Positions 12,801-24,800 of a stretch of 64,000 nucleotides of DNA are shown here, piece after piece; position 1 is the first letter of the stretch, and each line of letters begins with the position of its first letter. The DNA comes from Hemicentrotus pulcherrimus (taxonomy: Eukaryota > Echinodermata > Echinoidea > Camarodonta > Strongylocentrotidae): assembly GCA_003118195.1 (NCBI GenBank), contig BEXV01000024.1:358867-422866 (forward strand). The letters are read 5' to 3'. The position numbers were made by a program, and so were the translations under genes. Below the pieces are notes generated by a model, which worked only from the letters and a program-made list of their open reading frames with translations, was not told where the DNA came from and made no database searches.

Positions 12801-15800
12801 CCGAGTGTTTGTAGTAAACCTTGAGACACTTCTAAACACAAAGAAAATGATTATAAGGGGATCAAGGGTTGCAAATTTAAGTTCTACAATAATAGGACAT
12901 CTAGTACGTGTATATAATGATGTGGGGAAAATGTTACTGACGTTTTCTCATTCCAATACAGGAAAAATGTGAAGTATACCACGTATCACTTTACTTGATC
13001 TATCCTGTATGTACTTTGTAGGTCCTAAAGTGTTTCTAAGTATAGATAGTTTGACCAACATTTATTTTGTTATGATAGACATAAAATCTTCTAGAGCCAG
13101 AAGGGCCCGCATACTCATAGACATACTTAACTCATATACATGTACCGGTATACACAGAGTTAAACACTCTTCATTTTTGTTTGAAACCCCCCATTTTAAA
13201 ATCCCGGCTGAACGCTTGCATGACATGCACTTCATGTAGACTGCACAATAAAAACAAATGTGTCCATTTATGATTGTACTTGTAGTTTTCCATTGTAATT
13301 GAAAGATGGTTGCAATTCTGACGCACATGTACATGACTGAGTATACTATCGAACAACGGGCAGTACTCTGGAATGTTACTGTTTTCCCCAAAGTTGATGA
13401 GGAAGCTATCAACGTTTATAAAAGGATGCAATTTAGTGACGTTTTCATACAGCATACAAAGGTTACATACATGTACAGTACTTTGTAGTTTGTACATGTA
13501 GGTCTATGTTTATACAGTTAATCAACACCGACCTTCTACATTGTATGTATATCGAACAGAAGCAGTGTATGGAGTTATCGTGTGATTAAAGTATTTGAAT
13601 CTAATTATTGATACTTGATGACTTCCACACCGTCACAACGTCTGTAAACAAAGAGAGAAAACTTCCTCATCTGACGAGGGAAGGACACAATTTCACAATG
13701 AGTCAATATTTCCTGCTGCGCGTACAAGGAGTGGGATGAATCAGACGTGATGCACTCAGCTGTCTGCTCTCTCACAACCAAACTTTCACAAATCCGTTGA
13801 TTGATTATAAATTGCTCTTGCTACTCTTTTCAATTTACAATCAAAGGGTATATATATACATGTACATATGTATGTACTTGTGTCATTTTTTATACAGCAC
13901 TGTTTTGAACTTCCTGCTTTATGTAAATGATTTTGGAAATCTTTGGAAAGTTTGCTCAAGGTCGTTCTAATGGTGCAGTGTAGTGCCACAATGACAATCT
14001 TTGTCCACTCATCAAGAAATTTCATTTAATCTGTGGTATAAATATATCATTTGTAAAAATGTACCAAATTTCTCCATAAATTCCTTCGATTAAGCGGGCG
14101 CAGGGCGCAAATTTGCGCTCATAAAACCACCAACTGCGCCCATAATCATCTAAAACTAGAAGGCAAGGCGCAAGTGTTTGCCGTGAAAATGCGCCCATAA
14201 ATTATTAAAACAGAAAAAATACACAAACGATTCGTAAAGGGCGCATTTTCACGGAAACACTTGCGCGGCAAACCATTCGTGATTCAGAATCACGAACAGT
14301 TTGTCGCNTTTTATACAGCACTGTTTTGAACTTCCTGCTTTATGTAAATGATTTTGGAAATCTTTGGATTTTAGATGTCTACAAAAGTTTGCTCAAGGTC
14401 ATTCAAATTGTGTAGAATGAATAATGGTGCAGTGTAGTGCCACAATGACAATCTTTGTCCACTCATCAAGAAATTTCATTTAATCTGTGGTATAAATATA
14501 TCATTTGTAAAAAATATACCAAATTTCTCCATAAATTTATACTAGATTGGGCATTTGTTTACACTTTTTCTTAGGAAAACAATCTTCTTTCGCAGCAACA
14601 TATTGCTATACGTGTTTGTGAGCTCAATAGGTCCATTTGGCAAGTCATGTCAAATTTCTTCCTAGTTTTTTCTGAAGCAGTGTTAGTTTTAATAGAATTC
14701 TTACCCTTTTCCATGATATCCTGCTTTACATTTAACATATTCAATGTGTGTTTGCCAAACATAACACATTGTATGATAATGTCAAATGGACATTATAGCT
14801 GGAAGAGTCTTCCCCTTTCAGATACTGGTGACTTCATACTGTATTCCTGAGTCATATATCCTTTTTGCCATTGTTCTGTGATAAATGGGTTACAGCTTAC
14901 ATGAATATTAAACATTTGTTTGCAATTGACTGCAGTCTACCATATTGTGTTTCTCCACCTTGAGTGGAAATGAGCAGTGAAGTAACGATACAAAAACAAT
15001 AAAAAAAAACCAATACAAACAAACAAATATATAAACAGCAACAAAAAACAACAACTTGACAACGTGGAACAAAACAAAAGAACAGTAATGGTAATTGTTA
15101 TGAGGTTAAAAAAAAAAAAGATTGTCATAACATGTTCAATTGTTCTTGAATGTACATCTGCTCTTCGATGAAAAATAGTATTAAAAAAAAATAGAAATGG
15201 ACAATTTTTTTGGAAGGCATTTTTTACAAAGCAGTGTTTCCGCCTTACAGGGTACCGTAAATCTCTGTGTATAAGGGGCACTTTTTTGCCGTCTAAATTT
15301 TAATTTTTTCAATTTTCAATTTTTTGAATTTTTTCAATTTTCGATTTATGGCGCTATGCCTGGCAATGTCTCCCAGCTCAGTAATCAGTGTGTTGACTCA
15401 CCACTCACAAACTACAACAACACTCACATTTGTTTGTCATCTTGGTTTGAAAGTAATTTTTCTATAACAAATGGTGTACCACAAGGTTCTATCCTAGGAA
15501 CTCCATTGTCAGAAATTTAGAGGATGCTATTCATATCATGCATGACTATTGATGTTTAGCATAGAACATGGTGTTTCTGTTAGGTGATGTGATGAGGCTG
15601 GTGTGGGACACTTGGTATCATGTAGCCTTAGAGTCTGGACCTGTTTTTAATTTACATTAATGATCTTACACATTCTTTTACAATGACATTGTGGGTTTTC
15701 GGCAACAAAACAACAAACAAAAAAAAATATAAAAAAATAAAAATTTGCCCCCAAAATATTGGTGCGCCTTATACACAGGTGCGCCTTATACACGGAGATT

Positions 15801-18800
15801 TACGATATGTCTGAATAGGTCTTTACAATATACTCCACCAGATGGTGTGTGCAGTTTTCACCAGGGAAAGTTCATGCTTTTACATTCTGTTCATGTAAGG
15901 GTATAACACAAGTAATTTGGAATCTTTGATGCATGTACATTTATTTACATACATGTACCGTATACAAATTTACCACTTTGTTTCCAGTGCAGTACCAATG
16001 TCTTGTCCCCTTAATCTCCTTTATTGTTTATATCTGTTGTAGCGTCCATACCATGGTTTTGCATTCAAAGTAAATTCATGTGAGAAAACTACCTATGGTT
16101 CATGTGTTATTATAGTAATGACTGCTATGAGAGACATAGTTGTTTTTATATGCTCAAGGGGAGGTTACATTGTGCTATCGCTTGAGGCGTGCCGGAGGGG
16201 TGATAGCACGATGTAACCTCCAAGAGAGCCTATAAAAACAACTATGCCTCGAATATAAAAGCAGTCATTATAACTTTTATATAGCAAAAAGGGTCATAGA
16301 ATACATGTGCGACTTACCAATCATGGTAATCAAGTTTGTTTACACTATCAAGACCTAGTCTAAATAGGGTGTCTGATCGGGCACCACTCAAGCTTATGTG
16401 CTAAAACCCTTCCCATTGAGATTGCACGCATATACGTAAAATGCCAAAACCTGTCAATAGTCTTTTGAAAGGTGCCCTAGAGCGTTTTTCAAAAGAATAT
16501 TGACCGGTTCTGGCATTTTACGTTTCTTTACGGGAATGGCTAAAATCACGACTCCGATTTCGACCAATCAGGTGGCTGGATTTCTAAAGTGAGATTTATA
16601 AAGTAAATTATTCTTGGACTCGGTATTAAAGCAAAGTGCCCCAAAAGTATCCTTTTGCACCGGATAAATTTTCTTGGCTTTCATTCTGATGAGAAGACAT
16701 GTATACAGATGCACTGCTCTTAAGTGTCCTCATAAAGAAGAATGTAGTTTAATGTTTTGAAACCAGATATTCTGACTGGAGAAGTTTTGATTCCCTTTGA
16801 ATCTCTTTGTCACAACATGCCATTGTTAGATGATTTAAATGCAAAGCAGAATGGATATTATGGCCACTTTCAATCTGTCATTAACATTTATTGTACTGAG
16901 TTGCTATTACACACCAAGTTCATGCAGAGTTTTGGGTACATACCGGTACATACATTACATGGCATGAATTACCGGTAGTATGTACACTGTACCCCCTAGT
17001 ATGTATATACTGCTAGTACAGTTGTATGTATTAGAAACTTAATGTGCAGTGTTTACAGTTAAAGTTGAGGAGTAAATTCAGAGATTTCTTTAAATTTGTT
17101 TATTCATTTCTATCCATGTACCAATATAGAACAGACAAACATTGTTTTGTTATGGCTGGTAACCTTGATAATGAATGTCTCTCAGGTTTCTGAGCTTCCT
17201 GTTGACAGAAGGTTCTATTTACATTGGCAAATGTAGAATGATGTGAGATTTTTCTTATTAAAGAGAATATGGCATTTTAGGGGAAAAGCAAAATGACCTT
17301 CTTTAATATTAAATAATCTAACTTCCTTTTACCCTCCAATTTTTTAAAATAGCTTTTAAAGCTAGTTGAAGAAATTGTCTTTTATTTATTTGTTTGCAAT
17401 ACATCAAGGAAACATTTAATTTAATCCACGACTGTGACAAACACTGCTTATTACTTTTAATGGTTCACAGTGGTATGCACTATAATATATCTGTAAAGTG
17501 CTTAGAGACATCATCGATGTATTAAGGGATACATGTATATAAAAGTGGAATATTATTATTATTATTATTACAGTATAAAACCTTCCTTTAATGATCTCCC
17601 TTGATCTTTTGATTTTGAAATTTTAAGGAATCTGTGGAAGGTCACTTTGCACTTTCATGTTTCTCTTTGCCCTTAAATCTGATTTACTATTTTCTCAATT
17701 TTTGTTTGTTTTTCTGTTTGTGTACTTTTGCTATTCTGCTGCCACATATCATTGTGGACTGCTTTGTACAGAAAGTTTAGTTATCCACAGTATTGCTCCA
17801 AATGATTTATGCCTTAAATAGTTGGATTAAATTTGTGGGCCTGTTCTTTCTCTTATTCTTTGTTCAATTTTCATCTTTTTGTAGAAACATAAGATGGACT
17901 GGTTCAAAGAACTGAAGAAGATCATGCTGGAGGTGATTGACCTTCGAAGCCAACTCCTGTCGGGGACAATGACCTTGGGAAAGAGCAAAGAGGTCAAAGG
18001 CACCATCATGAGCAGGGTGGACTGGGGAAACTGCAGGCTGGAACTTGATCTAGTACCCAGTGTAGATGGAGAAATAATAGACAGTAATCAGTGTAGTCTA
18101 GTAGAGCTACATCAAGTGGTAAGGCCAAATACACCTGTGTTATTGCTTTCCCGTAATGCTCTCTCTGCTCTCCACTTATTCTCTTTCTCACACTTTCTTC
18201 TCTGCCCACTCGATCTGCGCCCACTTTTCCTCATTGTGTCTCATCGTCTCTGTCTCTACTCCACAATCTATCTACTAAAGTATATTTTAAATTGTCATCA
18301 TTTAATGAATTCCCTTTTATGTCGATATTATTTCAGTCTAACAGGAATATACTGAATGTAAAGTAATAATCTGAAGTACAGCTGATCAAGAAAAGGTCTA
18401 AATTAATATTTGGAGAAAGATCAAGCAACTTTGTGAGTTCTTGAGATTTCAAATTTTGTGTATACCACCATCTTACACTACCTCTTCATATGACTAATTC
18501 ACTACCTCTTTATTTGAGCAGTTATTGTTATGCTATATGTTTCTGTTTTTGTTCTTTTCAGCACCTGAGGAGTGCCCAAGAAACGAAAATTTCTGCACTG
18601 GTATGTAAGATATTTATAAGTCTCTTAATTTTAATGGAATTAACTTCTAAAATTGTAAAGTTTTACTCTGTTTTGAAATAACCAACTAAACTCAATACTT
18701 TATTATCCATAAATCGTACACAGAAATTTGCTGTGTCTACATGTTTGATACGAAGTAAATACAGATAGTGGGTATGATTATGATGTAATATATGACTGAC

Positions 18801-21800
18801 TGATCCATAAAACATGAATAGTGAGAATAGAAGCTTATGTAGAACACATCCATGTGGTTGCTTTTAGTTGCTACTTCTTTAGTTTGATCAATTCCAGATA
18901 ACTGATTGTCAGTGATTGTGCCCAATGCTTTCACTACAGATAGAGGGATTAGGAGGATATGAATTTTTATTCCTTTGGAAGACAAAGACCATTTCTTTAG
19001 TATGTATTTAGCTTTAGATGGTTTTCATTGCACCAATTTACAAAGCGTCCAACGCATAGTTTGTAGTACAGGCAGTTGGACAGGCAGATTTTAGTATAAG
19101 CAAGATAATGGACGCCTGTTTACTGAAACATAACTAGTTTTTTATGTTTTGTCTTTAACAGTGTTTTTGCTGTGCTCCTTATTTCTATTACGAATTTGTG
19201 ATCATGATGGGTTTAACAACAAATCAAATTGATTATCTTAGTGAAAGACCCTTTACAAAACAAATTACTCATTAGTTAGTTTTTACACTTCTTTTTCACT
19301 ACTGTTTAGCGATTGTGGTGATATGGCTCATCCCGAACTTCAAAATTAGAATACACTGAAGAAAAAAATGAAGAAAAAAATACCACCAAAAAAAATATGT
19401 TTGTAGTTTTATCACGAAAGTTAAACAATTTGTAATTGGATTTGCTAATGTTTACTCCTATTGTAGAAATACCCCATTTATACCCCATACCCAAATCCAA
19501 ACTTTACCCCTGATTTACAGGTTTTTGGTTTACATTTATTGGTAGCATGCACATTTTATGAACAAATCTCATTAAAGTATGGATGACTTATGCATTGGAC
19601 CATTTCATTTTGATAAGATGACTCCTTTCCTTGATTTGTAGTGAAATATTTTGACTAATACATAGATTTTCTTTTTTGTGTTTGTCTCCTCTATCATTTA
19701 TTGTCATTCATTTTCTTTTCACCTTCACCCTCCCATCCTCATTTCTTCCATTAACTACCACCTATGTTGTGTGAAAATCCTGGCATGCCTCCCTGTTCTG
19801 ATGCTGTCCACCCCCCTGTTTGCCGTGGGATGGTCCACTCACAGCCGGTCGCAACCTCCGTGCAACCATTGCTATCTCTTATTTCATTGCAAGTTCCAGA
19901 CCCCAGTGCACAGGCACAGGTAATTTGCACCAGTGAGCTAGAATTGGGTCAGTTGGTCAGTTACATTTTTATTCAGAATGAAATTTTCTTGACATTCAGT
20001 ATGAAAAAAAAGGAGATGCATTAGCTACTTTTTAAAGTTTAACTGACCAGATTTTATGTACATCAAAATAGTTTTGATAGAAAGAGGGATGCTCATACTG
20101 CATGTACATGTATAAGAAAGCTATTGATTCACTGAGAGAAATGACATTTTGTTAGAGTGTAGTTAAGAGTTCAGTGGAATCCTTCAGCACATGCTCTTCA
20201 AATCACGAAATGTAATATGTTTATAAAATGCATTACTAAGTCGATCAGAATATATTATCTTCATGACATATGTTTCTGTTAACGCATTCCTCAACATATA
20301 AGTTTCTATTCTTAAAAATGATATACATTTCTCCTCGCATGGTCTTGATTTTAGTACATGTAATGATGAATGATCATTTGAAACTGAACCCCTTTCCTTT
20401 TCCATGCATCCCAATTCATTTGATTGCCTTATTTTTATGTTTGATTTTTTTTGTCAGTAATAATTATTTTAACCTCTCCTCCTGAGCTCCACATAACTCC
20501 AACTTGTGGATGAGCCCTTTTGGGGAAAGAAGAGTATTGCTGTACAAAACCTGCCTCCTATACTGTTATGTTTAGATACTCCATTCTTCGTATCAAGGCA
20601 AATATTTGAAACCTTTCAGTACCATTGATGGAAATACTGCCCAAAAATGTCAAGCTGTTGGATGGTTAAGACGTTTTTTCATCCCAGTTTAATCATGAAT
20701 TTTTTTAAGAGCAGTAATATCAATACTTTACAATCGAGAAATTGACTCTTTAGTACCCAAATGATTGGCAAAATTTAATTGTTGGCAATCGATCTTTTTT
20801 TGTTTTTAGACAACAGAACCGCTAGAAGCTTTTGCACACCATCTCCACCTTCAGCTGGTCAACTTTGGGATCCACACAGGAGAGGCAGCGGAGGCTTTCT
20901 TTGCTCTCTATGATGCTAAAGAGGGTACATTCATCACGTAAGTAGTCCGTCAGGTTGAGACGTAAAATAGGAAAACCCTGCGTGTGTATGTGTATTGGGT
21001 TTTTACAGACGTGCATCGATCAGATATAATTATTTACATCTGGGGACCGACCTTTAAACGTCACCATTCAAAAGGCGTGACTCAGTTTCGAACCTGCGCA
21101 TCCTCAACTGAATCAATTTGTAACTTGAGCTCATGCTGCAATCATAATAAAAAACCTTTAAGTCAGTCAGGAATGCCATGACTGTTTCAAACCGATCCCC
21201 TGTCTGATTATCAAGATGTTTATGATTGGAATTCGAAATTTCAAAACCCGTTTTCCCAATGTTTTTTATAACACTACTGTCTATTGGGGAAAATAAGTAT
21301 GGTAAAACTGGTCACTCAAAGATTTTACTTTTTTTTAGGCACTTCATGATCATTTTGAAGCACAATTTTTTTTAGGGCTTCAATATTACACCATATCACA
21401 GACACTGATAACGTGTAGGGCCATGCATCTCAGATTTGTAATACTGGAAACATTATTGAATAATGCTTTTACATGAACTTTTTCTGTGACATTAGCAGTA
21501 AAAACAACATTCAATGAGACCAACATTATGACTTCATTCTCACTTTATAGGACAAAGATGACTAAAGATGGATAGTTAATAGTCCAAAATATGAATGTAC
21601 AGGATGCAACCTATGCACTCTTTCATTAAACTTGTTATCAATAACAAGTTACAATAACTGTTTAATATAAGCTACTGAAATAGTGGCATGTGATAGGCCG
21701 AGAGCAGATTTGTCATACAAATTTAGCATTTGTTACAGATAACATATTTTATAAAAAACAGGGCCCAGATTGCATCCTGTACATGAAAAAGTCTCCATCT

Positions 21801-24800
21801 TTGTCCTATAATATGAGAATGAAGTCATGACTCTTAACATTGGTCTCATTGAATGCTCTCTGTAGCAGCATAAACATGGCATTAACTGAACCTTGAGTAA
21901 CCCCCCAAAAAAGTTGTGTTATGCAATCTTATGTGTGGTACTACTGGTAGTGGTTTCTTAAAGATTTTGTAGAACAATGATGGTTGGTATCCTCCCAGCC
22001 TACATTTAAAAAAAGTATGAACCTATTAAATTTGTTCTCTCTCGATTCCTCTGTATATTTGCTTTTAACATCATTCTTTGTATATCCCTTGAACTGGTTG
22101 GATTCATCTTTTGTTTTGATACTTTTAGAGAGCGGTATCTAGCAAAGTTCAACAAACAGGGTGCACCTCTCAACGTGGAGAAGATTGGTAACCTGGTCAC
22201 TATTTTCACAGTAAGTCGGCATGATACAATGCAGCCTTTACATGACAAGCTAGTCCAAGATCAGTTATCTTTCTTCACAGAGAGAGTACTTTAAGGCAGA
22301 GTGTAATAGTACATTCTTGATTGATAAACCCAGCTAAGTTCAGGAAGCTATCGTCACAGTAAAGTCACTGCATGTTTAGTTGAAAATCTAGGATTTGGAA
22401 TGACCGAGGTCCTNNNNNNNNNNNNNNNNNNNNNNNNNNNNNNNNNNNNNNNNNNNNNNNNNNNNNNNNNNNNNNNNNNNNNNNNNNNNNNNNNNNNNNN
22501 NNNNNNNNNNNNNNNNNNNNNNNNNNNNNNNNNNNNNNNNNNNNNNNNNNNNNNNNNNNNNNNNNNNNNNNNNNNNNNNNNNNNNNNNNNNNNNNNNNNN
22601 NNNNNNNNNNNNNNNNNNNNNNNNNNNNNNNNNNNNNNNNNNNNNNNNNNNNNCCCCCCCCCCCCCTGGATAGCATATCATGATTGGTGGTTGGTACGAA
22701 ATAGAATTGCAACAACATTGTTGGAGAGGATTAAATATTTCAGTGTGTGTCAACCTGAGGTATCTCTAGATTTAGTTTTTCAATGGGTTAACTCAACTCA
22801 AGAGTTAGAAATCAAATGCCTTAGGTGACCTCAATATTTTAAGGTGACAAACGCGACATTCCTTTGGTAACAAATTAATTTGTTTGCTGTTTTTGCTTGT
22901 TTTACTTTGTATATCATCTTATGTTAAAGCAGGACTGCACTACTTGTAGCTACTTGCGCTCTCTATATAGCAAACAATGCCTAAGCGGTACCTGTTGTTC
23001 CCCATGATCCCCTTGTTTTAATGTTAGTTGAAAGCTGATTTGATGAGATAACCACCTGTCAGTGACCACTCAGGGAGGTCTAATCCCTCCTGGCCAAACT
23101 AGTACAGATAGGCTTTAAGGCCTTCTTGCCAACATATTAGTATTGTAACGTACTTTACCATTGCAACCACTTCAATCAAATGTTAGTTTTTATTTAGGGG
23201 ATCCTAGAATCTACAAGCTAAGCTTTTTGATAGGTTCCTCACATTTCACCCTGTATAACCTACATGTACAATTTAAAACAATTTTGACGTCTTTACAAAG
23301 ACTTGATGATATAATGTCATACTTTGAGTATATTTCATGTTATGATATAATTTTGTAATTTATGAGAATTCTGTTTGATGAAATGTGAAACAAATAAACT
23401 TGAAACTTGAACTTGACGTTTCAGTGGGTTTCATCCTGAGGTATCTCAGGATGAAGATTAATCTTTCAATGGGTTTAATCAAAACAAGAGTTGGAAATCA
23501 AATGCCTAAATGATATTGTAGCTAAAATTGTGCAATGCACTTGTTTTTTCGCAGAGACCATAAATGTAAATATATTAAAATATTTAGACTTAAAGTGTGG
23601 TATATATATATATATATATATAGATAAGTGTGAGAATTCTCAACTCTGACATGACAACGGGTGTTGCAGAATATGTAGGCGTGAAGAAAATGTTCTAGGA
23701 ACGTGAGATGTAGCTGTACTGTTCATACAGTGTATTTGTTTCTGTATGTCCTTGTACTTTAGAACCTGAAATAGGCCTCACAAGCCGAAAGCTTGTAATA
23801 AAATTGTAAATTACAGCTATGTCCTTACGTTCCTAGACCATTTTCTTCATGCCTATATATATATATTTATATATATACATGTGTATATAATCGTGAGTGT
23901 ATTTCAATGTAATAGACCAACTGTATTCCTTATCTATTTAGCACAATTGCAAATGTCCCAGTGATAGTTTGTTCAAGCTAACTCATTTTTTGTTGTCTTT
24001 CTTACCGTACTTCATTTTGTTGCTGCTTTGTAGGACATGAGCAACAAAGATATGGAGAGGGATCTCTATCTCACCTGTCATATCATACGATGTGGCCAGA
24101 TGAGGCAAGCAAAACACAATGACAACAGGAAGGTCACTGGTCCAAACTTCAGAAGACCCTATGGCTATGGAGGTATGTATAGGTGGCCAAGTCCAAGGTA
24201 TTCTAGGCCCAGTTTCATAGAACTTGTTATCGATAACAAGATATGACAATTGTTATAAGCTACTGAAATCCTTTGATACATTCGATTGGCTGAGAGCAAA
24301 ATTGCTGTAGAAATGCGACGCTTGTTGTTGATAACAATTTTTATGATTTTTTTTTATCTTTAAAGGCATTGTTTAACAATGTTAAATCTAAGATGCATGG
24401 CCCTATGTGGTATCAGTGTCTGTGATATGGTGTAATATTGAAGCCCTAAAAAAATTGCCCTTTAAAATGATCATGAAGTGCCTCAAAAAAATAAAAATCT
24501 TTGAGTGACCGGTTTTGCCATACTCGTTTTCCCCAATAGACTGTAGTGTTATGAAAACTGTTAGGAAAATGCAAAATTTGATTTCGATTTTCAATCATAA
24601 ATATCTTGATAATCAGACAGGCGATCGGCCAGTAAAAGTCACGGGATTCCTGTCTGACCTGAAGGTTTATAACTATGATTGCAGCATGAGCTAGATCCAG
24701 GATTTTGTTTCAGATTCTGAGGCAATGTTACGAAGTCACTTTAAAGTATTTGGGGTTTAATTTATGTAGCAGCCTATGATTGCATTCATCTTAGCTTGGA

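Larger units (their letters stand above)
15255..15805. mobile_element. pogo/Tc1-like element (551 bp) containing broken reverse transcriptase
   Basis: The ends are inverted copies: CCGTAAATCTCTGTGTATAA on the left and TTATACACGGAGATTTACGA on the right, flanked by TA (15253-15254 and 15806-15807) as in Tc1/mariner-type insertions. The inner edges share GCGCACC-type motifs. The interior carries LINE reverse transcriptase fragments (annotated separately). The superfamily call is inferred from the TA target and terminus style. Confidence 0.55.

Noticed and set aside
13062..13497. Overlapping open frames on the minus strand
   Set aside because: No recognisable domain, no splice or family support; typical chance frames in AT-rich intron.
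22365..22828. Open frames across the first N gap
   Set aside because: They exist only because N codons contain no stop.
23677..23857. Hammerhead ribozyme suggested by GCCGAAAGC in the foldback
   Set aside because: The conserved CUGAUGA core is absent, so a self-cleaving fold is not supported.
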